Source: Mytilisepta virgata
Taxonomy: Eukaryota; Mollusca; Bivalvia; Mytilida; Mytilidae
Assembly: GCA_028015205.1 (NCBI GenBank)
Contig: CM051519.1
Location: 90,727,539 to 90,791,538 of the forward strand
DNA: 64,000 bases
Direction: 5' to 3'
In this document: in pieces, positions 1 to 11,990 of the stretch
How the letters are laid out: every line of letters begins with the position of its first letter
How positions within the stretch are numbered: the stretch's first letter is position 1
Translations under genes and position numbers: made by a program
Notes under the pieces: generated by a model
Told to the model about the DNA's origin: nothing
The model's database searches: none
Seen by the model: the letters and a program-made list of their open reading frames with translations, nothing else

Positions 1-357
1 ACCATTTAAATGTTCTGATTGGTCGAAATTTAAAACTTCTCCTCTGAAACTGTAAAGCCAAATGAACTAAAATTTGGTATGGAGAATCTATGAAAGGTCC
101 TTTAGAAACTGTGCATAAATTATCATAGTCTGTAAAACAAGATGGCCACCAGAAGCCTTTATATGTTCTCATTGGTGAAATTTTTAAATTCTTCTCCTCT
201 GAAACTGTTTGGCCAAATGAAATTATACTTGGTATGAAGCATCTATGGAAGGTCATTTACAAAGTTTCCAGAAATCAATTTAGTCCATCAAATCAAATCA
301 AAAGTATGTGACTCCCAGGTGAGCGATACAATCTCAGCCCTCTGAGCCTCTTGTCTA
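1..357 (+). repeat. Family A tandem-unit element, right end (cut by window edge)
   Basis: Two degenerate units read along the lines of 'cttctcctctgaaactgt...ggccaaatga...tatggaaggtc', followed by the family's right terminus (GAGCGATACA...CTGAGCCTCTTGT) at about 322-355. The left end is outside the window. The same terminus recurs near 7310-7341 and 50208-50240, so this is a dispersed family and not a unique sequence. Confidence 0.75.
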
Positions 358-1870
358 ACATAAAAAATTGTTAATTTTATCAAGAAGACTATATCCGCAA
401 TAATTGAAGGTTATTACAAGAAAAGACACATTAAATCCACAAGATACCAAATTTGATTAATTTGCATAAAAGAAATGTACAATTTATCTGAACATGGACC
501 TTAACAGTTTTTCATCTGCCACATTCAAGTATTAGTCCATATATGAAATGTCATTTAAATTCAGGGTTAGCACTGGCATTCAAAAATTTGCCAAAATAAA
601 TGTTTGTCACCAAGTTATCCCATCCTGCCATTCTAAAACATGCTCTTCATTTATTCCTTTTTGAAATAACCTGACCTGAGAAGTATTTTTGATGCAACTT
701 TTCTTGATGATTATTTTGTTTACTTCTTAGGTTTAATTACAAGCCTAAAAAGACATTGATTCCCATGTATGTTTGTTTACATTGAAACTGGAAGTGACAC
801 CCTAATCCTTTGCAGAATGGAAACTATATGATTTCACATTTTTAAAAATCATCAAAGGCATGAATATTTATTTTCATGACCAATAAATTACCTTATGAAA
901 ATTTTGATAATATAAATATTTGCTTTGAGTTGATAACTGCATTTGTCACTAGAGGGTGGTCAGTCAATTTTTTATCAATGTAAATATGCCAGATGCTTGA
1001 TTATCATTTTTTTGTTTAGTTTCAAACTTCTGTTTTATCAGTCATCAGTGCAAAATGTTTTTTCACTTATTGGCAGATTTTTTTTCAAAGTAGATAACTT
1101 TTGTAGCCAGAAATATAAATCACCAATCGCAAGTTCAGCTAAAGTCTGTGGATACCAGTTACAGGGTTTTAGCTAGGATTTTGAGACCATTAGTCACTTT
1201 TGCGGACAAGCAAAATGGGGACAAATTCTTCATGTTCCATCGATGTAACTTATTCCAGTTCTTTTTTGTACATATGATTGAGAAAAAATATAACATTGAA
1301 TATTAATACATATTTTTATCATTTATTTTTCAGCACTGGTACATTTATAACATGTTAATCATAATAAAGATGTTTTATTATCAATAAAGTTTTTAACAAA
1401 ACATTGTAATTCATACAATAGCAAATATTACTGAATAAATAAATGAAATGTACATGTAGCTACTGTTTGATAGATATCACCTCAATAATGCATGATCTTC
1501 CTATCCTTAGACATACACCACAACTGAAAAGCCCTCCTAAAGTTGAAAGTTTTAAGATCAGAAGGATCCAAAAAAGAAAAAGAAAAAATGAACATACACA
1601 TGTATGCAGTGGTGCTCCAAACTTGGAAGAAAATTTCTGTTACAGATATGAGCAAAAATCTTTTTGACAACTTATTTAATATTGCCATTTTATTTTTTAA
1701 TATTTATTTATCTATAATCTTTACTATTATTTTTTCTCAAACATACTCTTAAAATCCTCCCATTGACCATGTTTTAACACCTTATTAATCAATATTGACA
1801 AAATTTCCAATTGTAATGTAAGCCAAAGTCCGCTAAATTCATTTTTAAATCATGAATGAGGTTCATATTG
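358..1870. other. AT-rich stretch, no feature recognised
   Basis: The sequence is AT-rich with stops in all frames. The short ORFs at 943-1176 and 1443-1752 overlap each other on both strands and show no motif or splice context. I see no gene or repeat here. Confidence 0.6.
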
Positions 1871-2235
1871 TTACCGGTCGGTCAAAAACACTGTGGCCAA
1901 TGAAATATCACGAGAATTCCGATTGCCGCCGTTTTCTATCTTAATTTTTTGTCGTTTCTTTCCCCGTTCCCTTTGATCTCCAAGAAAACAAAAAATGGCG
2001 GTTCGAAATCTTTTATGAAAATTATCGTCTTCGAACGCAGCTGGTTAGATTTAAATGCGTCCCAGGGACGCATGAGATTGAAGGATGACACGTCCAGTCC
2101 AATTTTAGCGCGTCTTAGCGAAATATTTTTTGGCGATTTTGAAATTTCAAGTGACGAATTGCATACGGAAAACATTCGCCAATTTCAAGAATCATTCGTC
2201 AATGGCGAAAGTGACGAGCGCTAGCTAAATCTCTG
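1871..2235 (+). promoter_or_regulatory. CpG-rich block, candidate promoter or first exon
   Basis: Against very AT-rich surroundings this block carries roughly 18 CpG dinucleotides in about 350 bases (e.g. ACCGGTCGG, GCCGCCG, GCGCG). It has a CCAAT motif near 1893 and an ATGGCGG start-like context near 1995 that opens only a few codons. One plus-strand frame stays open from an ATG at 2015 to a stop at 2222-2224 (69 aa, rich in Asp, Glu and Ser). I do not recognise that peptide. Either an unmethylated promoter with 5' UTR or a coding exon would explain the composition. Direction is assigned only because plus-strand exon candidates follow. Confidence 0.35.
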
Positions 2236-2248
2236 AGTTAGCTTTTTC

Positions 2249-2350
2249 ACTTTTATGATTAATAATGATAATGGTTGTTTTGACGTGGGTATCTTTTTTA
2301 CTTTTATGATTAATAATGATAATGGTTGTTTTGACGTGGGTATCTTTCTT
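2249..2350. repeat. 51-bp tandem duplication
   Basis: The unit starting 'acttttatgattaataatg' and ending 'gacgtgggtatcttt' occurs twice, starting at 2249 and 2300, with near identity. It lies directly upstream of a pyrimidine-rich acceptor-like sequence ending at 2357. Confidence 0.85.
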
Positions 2351-2357
2351 TTTACAG

Positions 2358-2436
2358 CTTTTTGCCAAAGCTATGGAGTTCTTTGACATTATTTGGAAAT
2401 TACAAAGGTCTAGATTGTGCATTTAGAGTTCTGCAG
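2358..2436 (+). CDS. Candidate internal exon, possible PEX11-like fragment
   Basis: A 79-nt segment lies between an acceptor-like 'ctttctttttacag' and a donor-like 'ctgcag|gttt'. One frame (one leading base, then 26 codons) is open throughout and reads like protein, containing GNYKGLDCAFRVLQ. The spacing Tyr-Lys-Gly-x-Asp-x3-Arg-Val-Leu loosely resembles the N-terminal region of peroxisomal PEX11-gamma (Tyr-Arg-Gly-x-Asp...Arg-Val-Leu), but that is a weak match over about 20 residues. A second acceptor at 3677 could continue the phase-0 frame for 18 codons before a stop. Neither exon is proven; the donor is not a strong consensus. Confidence 0.25.
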
Positions 2437-2645
2437 GTTTGATATATATCTCTGATTCATTAAATTATATCACAACCACTGTGTTAGATTTGATATCATC
2501 TAAAGAATGCCTTCATGAGATTTCTCAGAATGTTTCTACCTGTTCAGTTTTACATTTATAGAAGGAATCCCTTTGATTTGGAAGTTTCCAATGGAAACAA
2601 TCTAGTTATTAGTTATGCAATGTACGGGGAGCTCTAAAGAGTAAA

Positions 2646-2850
2646 GTAAGAAAATAAAGTTTGGTGTCAGTGAGACAGCTTCGTTTTAGATTCATTGGTT
2701 ATTAGTTACTGAGCTACTGTTGTTTCTCACATATCTATATATATTATAGTAGGAAAATAAAGTTTGGTGTCAGTGAGACAGCTTCTTTTTACATTCATTG
2801 GTCATTAGTTACTGAGTTACTTTTGTTTTTCACATATTTATATATATTAA
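2646..2850. repeat. Tandem duplication, about 104-bp period
   Basis: The block 'aagaaaataaagtttggtgt...tatatatatta' occurs twice, starting near 2647 and 2751, with a few substitutions. Confidence 0.85.
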
Positions 2851-4600
2851 ATGTGATCTTTCAGAATTAATTGAAATTTGTATAAATATAACAAGAAAAG
2901 AAGGTTATATCCCTTTTATTTGATTGGTATTTGGAGAGTTATAGGACTTAATTATTAAATTATTAGAAAATTTCAGAATTTTTTATACATATATGTTGAA
3001 TTATGAATGGGCAATGGGCAGTTCAAATTTTATCCAGATGTCACAATAAATAAGGGTAATCTCCCTTTCAATATAATTTTCAAAATTTTGTAATATTAAA
3101 AAAAATGAGCATAAACTTCATTGATTTATTTTTTTAATACATGATAAAAACATAGCTGTTATAATATAAAACAATCATAGTCAGATTAATTCTGAATTTC
3201 AACCAAAAAATTAGTTTTCATTATTTATATTGTTTAGGATGCTGGCTGGTCATGTTTTGGTCTTTTTATCAGATTTTCGGAATCCTCGGGTTTTATCCAT
3301 TTCTTAAACATTAAATTTTTTGCCCATGAACCCCCACTTTTTCTTTTATAATTCAATCATATATACCTTAAAATGGTATTTGACAAAATTTTATGAAATC
3401 CTTTTTATTTTTTCATACATTTTTGAGAGAGAAGAAGTTGCCAATGCAAAGACAATGAAAAATCCAGGGAAAACCTATTTCCTGCAAATTTTCAAGGCTT
3501 TATAGCATGAACCAATATATTTTTTTCTTATTTGTTTACTATTCATATGTTCTCTCAAATTAAAACACCTATTTCAAATCCTATTTATTTCCTATTACAC
3601 CAGTGATCATCCTTAAATTTGCAAATATTTGGATTTGCAAGCAAAAAATTATATTTCTGAACCTTTAATTTTTACAGGTTTCATCTCATTTGATGGCACT
3701 GTCTTCAAACAGCAGAGAAATGCTAGTTTCTTGATGAATTTTCTGCATATGTTATAGCTGAGATACATGAACATATAGAAATGGAATGAATTCAGTGAAG
3801 AAATTGATAGCTGTTGTTTACCTAGGAATGTTATATGGCTGAAAGTCAATAATAAGGTGTGCAACAGATAGGTACATGTTGGGTAACTGTTGAAGGACCC
3901 TTCTGAAAGAGGCTGGTTTACTAAAATTAAGAGTGCATTGATTGTTTTTTTAATGTAGAATTTTGATTTTGTGTTGAAAAATATCATACATGAAATTGTT
4001 TTTTATGTTATAGTGTCTTACATATTAAAGGGAGATAAGTGTAATGATTGAAACCAGTGGGAGAGAATTTTGTTATGTTGGAGAAAGAAGAAGGAACAAT
4101 TTTTATTACTACGTGTATTTTACAATATTTTAATACAAATGCATTGATTTTATTCTATCAATTTTAGACTATTTGCAAATAAACATATTGTTATTTAATT
4201 TAGACAAAGTTTTATTAACTTAGAAATGCCTATTTTTCTGAAGGGTCTGTTGCATTGGATTTGAACATTTTTTTGGCATGTTGTTGTTATATTTAACATT
4301 GTTAATTGGTTTTATTGAATACTGTTGTTTATATTAATTAATATTATTTTGTGATGATATGTATTTTAACGTTGACAACAACAAAAATAAATAAAATACA
4401 CATTTATATTTATCTAACAAAATAAAAATGTAAAATGCTGTGTTAAGATTGTATTATTTTTACAAATATGAAAAAGAATGGATACAACCATCCTTTCTCT
4501 GAATTGACAAAAAATAGACATCTAAATGGTGCCACAATATATTTAAGACAGTGGGAATCCCTATAGTATGTGACAGACTTTGGTTATTTATAAAAAAAAT
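2851..4600. other. AT-rich stretch; one weak exon candidate
   Basis: This stretch is mostly featureless AT-rich DNA with low-complexity runs. An acceptor-like 'aatttttacag' ends at 3677 and is followed by short open frames (phase 0 stops after 18 codons). AATAAA hexamers follow near 4180 and 4388. A 112-codon minus-strand ORF at 3649-3987 has no motif and random-looking composition, so I do not call it. Confidence 0.45.
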
Positions 4601-4615
4601 AAAATAACATCATCC

Positions 4616-5665
4616 ATAAACTTTCTTTTAAAGATCTTCTTCTCTGAAACCACTTAGCTATTTGGGACGAAACTTTGGTGGAATGGTGCACTTCCAAAAA
4701 GTGTGTCCGACATCCCTGACTATCAACCGACATGGTGAATGTTACAAAAAAAATTAAAAAGGGGAAATGAATTTTAAAAATCTTCTCCTATGAAGGAGAA
4801 CTTAGTTTGACATAGGATCCTATGGGAAAATTCATTTAAAATCTTTTTATCTGAAACCACTGAGCCAATTGGAACAAGACTTGGCAGCAATTGTCCTTTG
4901 ATAATTAGGCAGCCACAGCCAAACTTAGTTGAACAAAGGACCCTATAGGGAAGTTCATTTAAAAATCTTCTTGTCTGAAACCATTTGGACAATTGGAACC
5001 AGACTTGAAACTGACCATAATGGTCCTTTGATAAAAAACTGTCAGAAGTATATCCAGTGACCAAGACTGTTAACCAAGATGGCCACCACAGCCGAACATG
5101 GTTGAACCCTTTGATGGTCCTCTTTTAGAATTGTGTCCAATGGCCCAGACTGTCAATAAAGATGGCTACTACAGTCGAACTTAGTTTAGCATAGGACCCA
5201 ATGGGAAAAATAATTTTAAAATATTCTCATCTGAAACTACATGGCCAATTGAATCTATGCTAGATAGTCCTAAGATGGTCCTTTTTCAGAGTTATGTCTG
5301 ATGACCTGGACTGTCCTCTATCAGAAATGTTTATGATTACATGAAATGCTACTCTTAAACTACTGAGAAAAGAGAGCTGGATTTGGCAGCAATGATATTT
5401 ATCCTATGCAGAAGACTGTCTACTAAAATGACCACTAATACCTAACATAGGATCGAATGGGAAAATTCATATTAACAAGGGTTCTTCTTAGAAACAATCC
5501 AGTTTAGACAAATCTTAGGCATCAATGGTAGATGACCTTATATAAATAAAATTTCCATTGATCCCAATAACCAACCAAACAGTCTTTCAATTACCGGTTT
5601 TATGGCTTTTGATAAACAAATTGAATCCATTTGAGCGATACAGCCTCATGTCCCACCAAAATTTC
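4616..5665 (+). repeat. Family A tandem-unit element, diverged copy
   Basis: Five or so units carry the recurring blocks 'gatcttcttctctgaaacca', 'gccaattggaac', 'ggcagcaatggtcc' and 'aagatggccaccacagccga'. It ends near a degenerate right terminus (TTGAGCGATACAGCCTC) at about 5632-5650. No clear left hairpin is visible. Confidence 0.8.
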
Positions 5666-5924
5666 TGGTTTATATCGATATATTGTTGAACTGTTAGTTT
5701 GTGGATACATGTACACATAATTTTTGCCATGAATCATTAAGCAAACACCAATCTGAATAAAGTTTTAACAAGATGTCATTTATACTTCGAAAGTTTGTTC
5801 TAAAAAGGTTAAAATATACTTAGGGATTTGATGGCTAAATGATCACTGCATTGTCAACACTGAGGTTGTATAGTCATTTATGATCATAATGGACAAAGAT
5901 TCCACTATCAATAAAACTACTTGA

Positions 5925-6430
5925 ACAGAAATGGCTGCTGTCACTAAAAATAGAAAAAAGGGGGCATGAATTTAAATATCTCCTTTTATGAATCCAAACT
6001 TGGCAGCATTGGTCCTCTTCCAAAATTGTATTCAGTGACCAAGACTGTCAACCTAGATGGCTGTCACAGCCAAACTTGATTAACTTGGGACTCTTAATGG
6101 GAAAATTAATATTAAAATCTTTTCATCTGAAAGCACTTGGCCAATTGGAACCAGACTTAGCAGCAATGGTCCACTTTCACAGTTGTGTCTGATAATTTGA
6201 AATGTTAACTTGGAAACTGCTGAACTTGGCAGCAGTGATATTTATCCTATGACATGGACTGTTAACTAAGATTGCCTAACATATATAGAATCCGATGGAA
6301 AAATTTGCTTCATAAAGTCTTCTTCTGTGAAACTTGATCCCCTTTAAACAAATTTTAGCAGCAACAGTATTTTCATGTAATGATCTAATTTAAAAGAAAA
6401 TGTCCATTGATCCCAATCATCAACCAAGTA
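5925..6430 (+). repeat. Family A fragment
   Basis: Further diverged units of the family at 4616-5665 ('ctgtcaacctagatggctgt', 'cttttcatctgaaagcactt'), without recognisable ends. It is probably part of the same old insertion cluster. Confidence 0.65.
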
Positions 6431-6524
6431 GCCTTCAGCTTTTCATAATCCAAAGTAATTCACTAAATATTATGTGTAATGAAAGGTAAAAAAGGGTTAA
6501 GGAGGATATTTACTTGTTTTTACC

Positions 6525-7341
6525 TCACCTGGTTAAAGCCCATGTGAGCTTTTGCCATTACTTGGTGTCCATCTGTCCGTCTGTGCACTTTTTTCTTAAA
6601 GATCTTCTCCTCTGAAACCATTTTGCCAATTTGAACCAAACTTGGCATAAATGGTCCTTAGGTGGTCCTCTTTCAGAATTGTATCCGATGACCAAGCCCG
6701 TCATCCAAGATGGCCGCCAGAGCCGAACATAGTTTAACACAGGACCCTATGGGAAATTTACTTAAAGATCTTCTTGTCTGAAACCACTTGGCCAATTGGA
6801 ACAAAATTTAGCAGCAATGGTCCTTAGGAGGTCCTCTCGATGACCCAGCGAGTCATCCAAGATGGCTGCCAAAGCCGAACATAGTTTAACATAGGACCCT
6901 ATGGGGAATTTAATTAAAGATTTCTTGTCTGAAACCACTTGGCCAATTGGAACAAAACTTAGCAGCAATGGTCCTCATTCAGAAATTTATCCGATGACCT
7001 GGCCTGTCATCCAAGATGGCCGCCAGAGCCGAACATAGTTTAACATAGGACCCTATGGGGAATTTAATTAAAGATCTTCTTGTCTGAAACCACTTGGCCA
7101 ATTGGAACAAAAGTTGACAGCAATGTTCCTTAGGTGGTCCTGTTTCAGAATTATATCCTATGACCCCCACCCATCATCCAAGATGGCCACCAAAGAAATA
7201 CAGTGTTTAACATAGGACCTAAGTGGAAAAATCACTGAAAGATCTTCTTGTTTGAAACCAGTGAGCCAGTTGGAACTTGACAGGTTGCAGTCAAGATGGA
7301 CATAGTCCTGGTGAGCGATACAGGCTCCTGGGAGCCTCTAG
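6525..7341 (+). repeat. Family A element, both ends present
   Basis: The left end is a hairpin (TCACCTGGTTAAAGCCCATGTGA), followed by a GTCCGTCTGT motif at 6575-6584. Then come five units of about 145-170 bp, starting near 6600, 6764, 6928, 7071 and 7239. The right terminus is GGTGAGCGATACAGGCTC with a GAGCCTCTAG ending at 7341. The right end forms a second hairpin (AGGCTC/GAGCCT). There is no coding capacity: ORFs at 6558-7170 are in the units. The CTAG end followed by T and the subterminal hairpin resemble a Helitron-type 3' end, but that is inference. Confidence 0.85.
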
Positions 7342-9107
7342 TTTCAAAAATCTCTCTATAATTAACCTCATTGATCAATAGAAAATATCATGATCACACA
7401 AATGAAAAGGGTCATTGAGCTGTCAATTGGGCCAAAGACATGTAACCAAACATAAAAATGAAAAAAAAAATAAAAACTAGCAAAATATATAAGGCTAAAT
7501 GTTTTATCTTACTAGCCTTCATAATGATTACATGAAAAGACTTGTTAGCCTTTGGAAATCTCATCAAAGACTCAGGATTAATTGCCTACTTCACTTGCTT
7601 TTAATTATTGTTGTAGTTTTGCATGGATTTTGCCCTTATTGCTAAGATTTAATGAAAGCAGCCCTCCCCCCCCCCATATTTTTACATCAGAAAAACTTCT
7701 TATATGTTATGTTTATCCCATATGTTTGTTGTTTGTTTCCATTTAACTCCAGATAAAATATTAACTCACAGAAAATATTTTCCATTTTAATAGCTTAATA
7801 TTTTTATGATATTTCTTGGAAAATGCAGGACCTTTAATATATTAGAATACAATTCAATTTTAGACAAAGACCAAGAATTATGTGGACAATTTTCTCTATA
7901 AGTAACTAAAATTGATATTTCCTCATCAATATATATTGAGGGTTGAAGTGACAGTCAACATTTTAATCTGTCAAAACCATTTATATTTTCCAAGTTTTGT
8001 GGTTCAGCTGTTAATTGATACTTAGCTGTCCTTCCCTCACATCTAATACTTTGTATGACACTGAGGGATTGGTAGTGAATATTGATCTTGTTCAGTATGA
8101 AATTGGAAGATTGGGTGCTTTGACCTTACACATCAATTTTTCTGTATTCATTTTGCAACTAGTATTTTTGATGTATCAGCTAAAAAAATCTCCGAAATTT
8201 TAATAAAAATAACTGATTTTTAATATATTGTCTGGTCAAATTAAGCAAACTTTGTACCGGTAGTTTTTTATACATTTTCCAAATGTTCCTTTTAAAGATT
8301 GAAGTCATTCAAAACAAAAGCACGATTTGAAGTCTTAAAATTTCAAAATTCAATTAAACATCCATTCAAATTAGAGCACTTTTCCAACAAAGTCACATTT
8401 GTTAATTATGCATTATGCATAAATTATGCATTGAAAACAGAAAATCTCCTCATGGGGAAAATTTGATGTATCTAGATATTGATAAAGCAATAACTCATAT
8501 TGACTGAAGGAAATAAAGCTTAGATAACAGTTTTTGTTGATATTTTAAAGAAATGTTTCAGATTCTCTCTAAAAAAAAAATAAAAAAATAAAAAAACAAA
8601 CAAACAAAACTAAACAAATAAACTACTTTATAGTTTCTGTGAGACACATTACAGCCTACCATGTGACATGGATGGATTTTTTTTCTAATTGACTTGATTT
8701 CAAAAATCTTCCCGGTCTAAAACTGCCTAATCAAATATGGTAGATTGCCAGTTTGTTACAGTCAGTTGGGAATTAAACAAAAATGGCCTCCATTATTCTG
8801 GTTGGGTTCATTTTAAAGAAAAATTATTTCATTCTCTATGCCAGTAATAACCTGGACATATAAACCAAAACTTGGTATTATTTGATGAATGTTTCATAAA
8901 GTATTTGATCTCAATAACAATTCTGGTCCATGAAGGTTAGAGTATTAAAAAAATTTATAGAGCTGCTATGTTGATTGAAATACAGTATTACCGGTATATG
9001 AAGTTTCTAGGAATTTTTATCAAAGTCATCTTGTGTTTCATCAGGACACTTATTTTCTGTTTTGTAGATATTTAGAGAAAACTTTCATCTAAAAAAATGG
9101 TCAACTA
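7342..9107. other. AT-rich stretch, old repeat debris
   Basis: It contains a short C-run near 7664-7676 and a poly-A-rich tract near 8570-8625. A weakly family-A-like patch lies near 8690-8960. No ORF shows protein character. Confidence 0.5.
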
Positions 9108-9719
9108 AATCAACCAAACATTGACATATGGAAGTATCTCTTAAATAATGTCTAATTTTATCATGATTTGACAGAAACTTGTGCCGTCCATTCATGATAA
9201 AATAAGATACAAAGGCTCAAATTGTTGAGTTACCAAAATCTTTTCTTAAAATTAGGTTCATTTGAGGTAATTTGCCAACACTTGTGTCTATGTACAAACT
9301 TTTATCTTTTGATTTTCCACCTCTGTAACCATATAAATAATTTAAACCAATCTTGGCAGTGACCATATGTGTGCTACAGCCAAAGATGTACCAGTAGGTT
9401 CAATATCCACAAAACCAGCCCCATCATTCCAGAATCAACCAAACATTGACATATGGAAGTATCTCTTAAATAATGTCTAATTTTATCATGATTTGACAGA
9501 AACTTGTGCCGTCCATTCATGATAAAATAAGATACAAAGGCTCAAATTGTTGTGTTACCAAAATCTTGTCTTAAAATTGGGTTCATTTGAGGTAATTTGC
9601 CAACACTTCTGTAACCATATAACCAATTTTAACCAAGCTTGGCAGTGACCATATCTGTGCTACAGCCAAAGATGTACCAGTATGTTTAATATCCCCAAAA
9701 CCAGCCCCATCATTCCAGA
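9108..9719. repeat. Direct tandem duplication, 325-bp period
   Basis: The block beginning 'aatcaaccaaacattgacat' at 9108 restarts at 9433, with a high level of identity through 'ccagccccatcattccaga'. The second copy lacks about 40 bp ('gtgtctatgtacaaac...' region) present in the first. The segment carries motifs similar to family A ('ttggcagtgacc'), so it is probably a repeat that was locally duplicated. Confidence 0.9.
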
Positions 9720-10796
9720 AACACACCTTTTTGCACATAACATGAGACGTGTAGATTTGAAAGCTGACTGAGTGTTCTTGTTGTACTTTGCAAAACTTTA
9801 ATTTTGGTAAAAAAAATTAATTTCACGAATTATTTTTGCTAAAAGGTATTTTGCTCATAACTATATCTGTGCCCCTTTGAGTTGAATCAATTTCCAGGAA
9901 CTTTAACATGTTAGAATATAATTGGATTTAGATGAAATAAGTGGAAAAGACTGTATAAACGGACATTTTTAAAGGAGATGGGATAGGAAAGAATTTGAAA
10001 AAAAAGACTGGCTCCAAATTCTGGAGAAGAATACATGTAGGATTGAATTTCACCTGGAATCATGCATGGCATCAAAAAGACAAGTAAAAAAAAACAGACT
10101 AATGAATTAGAAATTTATGGTTAACATTTCTCAAATTCACTTGAAAAACCTTAGAAATCTTCTGTCGAGTTCCAAAATAGGTACCATTTTAAAAAATTGG
10201 TTGTGGGAGTTACTGAAATGGAAATTGATTCAAGTTATGATCAGCATGAAAGAATTTACATGTAAACCTTAGGCAATATGTTAGTGCTGATTGAAAATGT
10301 TCATTAAATTAATGGATCTTGGAAATTTAAAGGATGAATGTCTTTAATTAGATCTATGTACCATTTTCTGCCTATATTTTATGACTGCCAATGTTGTTCA
10401 CATACCAGGAAATTTCCTCAAGGAATAATCCGATGAGATTAAAATTTCATCGCTCAGTATCCCATCTGTGCATAAACCTGGGACAAAATGGCTATCAATT
10501 GGCAGTGTTTATGATTGTTGCCATACATTAAGGAGAGTTGTTACTCAAACTGGATGTCATATCATACAGTTGTTGCTATACATTGAGAACCAGTTTTCAT
10601 CCTCCTGGCTACACATTTGTACATAAAGAAAGTACACAAAAATTTTTATATGATGAGGTTTTATCCATTAGTGCTGAATTTCCAAATAATTTACCACTTT
10701 AAGTTACGCATAGACTTGCAGTGTTAAGAGGTTTACTATTCAATTTTTATTTGATTTGATGCTGTTATCTCCCTATTTTTCGTTCCTGGTATTAGC
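9720..10796. other. AT-rich stretch, no feature recognised
   Basis: I see no convincing ORF, RNA gene or repeat end. ORFs are short and the composition is random. Confidence 0.55.
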
Positions 10797-11990
10797 TCAC
10801 CTGGCCTAAAAGGCCATGTGAACTATTTCCATCACTTGGCGTCCGGCTTCATCGTCATCATCGTAAACTTTCCTTTAAAGATCTTCTCCTCTGAAACCAC
10901 TGGGCCAATTTGAATAGAAGTTGGCAGCAATGGTTCTTAGGTGGTCCTGTTTCAGAATTATAACCTGGCCCGTCATCCGAACATAGTTTAACATAGGACC
11001 CAAGTGGAAATTTACTGAAAGATCTTCTTGTCTAAAATTACTTGGCCAATTTGAACAAAACTAGGCAGCAATAGTCCTTAGGTGGTCCTCTTTCAGAATT
11101 ATATCCAATGACCTCAACCGTCATCCAAGATGGCCACCAGAGCCGAATATAGTTTAACATAGTATTTAACTAGTATTTTTGATGTATCAGTTTTGGCCAA
11201 TTGGAACAAAACTTATCAACAATGGTCCTTAGGTGGTATTCTTTCAGAATTACATCCGATGACCCCATCCACCATCCAAAATGGCCACCAGAGCCAAACC
11301 TACTTTAACATAGGACCCTATTGGACATTTTCTAGAAGATCTTCTTGTCTGAAACTACTTGGCCAATTGGAACAAAACTAAGCAGCGTTGGTCCTTAGGT
11401 GGTCCTCTTTCAGAATTATATCCAATGACCCCACATGTCATCCAAGATTGCCGCCAGAGTCGAACATAGTTAAACAAAGGACCCTATGGGGAATTTAATT
11501 AAAGATCTTCTTGGCTGAAACCACTTGGCCAATTGGAACAAAACTTGGCAGCAATGGTCCTTACGTGGTCCTCTTTCAGATGTTTATCCGATGACCTGGC
11601 CCGTCATGGAAGATGGCCGCTAGAACCCAATATGTTTTGTGGTCCTCTTTCAGAATTGTGTCCAATGACCCGACCTGTCATCCAAGATGGCCACCAGAGC
11701 TGAACATAGTTAAACAAAGGACCCTATTGGAAATTTACTTAAAGATCTTCTTGTCTGAAACCACTTGGCCAATTGGAACAAGAGTTAGCAGCAATGGTCT
11801 TTAGGTAGTCCTCTTTCAGAAATGTGTCCTATGACCCCGTCCACCATCCAAAATGGCCACCAAAGCCAAACATAATTTAACATAGGACCTAATTGGGAAA
11901 ATCAGTGAAATTCTTCTTGTTGGAAACCAGTGAACCTGTTTGCTTGACAGCAATGTTCCAGGCTGCCAGTCAGGATGAACATAGTCCAGG
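10797..11990 (+). repeat. Family A element, intact left hairpin, right end decayed
   Basis: The left terminus TCACCTGGCC-taaaa-GGCCATGTGA is a near-perfect hairpin and is followed by 'cttggcgtccggc'. About six units of the family follow, with 'gatcttcttgtctgaaacca' and 'aagatggccaccagagc' in each. The right end fades after 'catagtccagg' near 11990 without the usual GAGCGATACA terminus. The ORFs at 11193-12099 are in the repeat and are not genes. Confidence 0.85.

Noticed and set aside
3649..3987. 112-codon minus-strand ORF
   Set aside because: Random composition, no splice or start context, and no motif.
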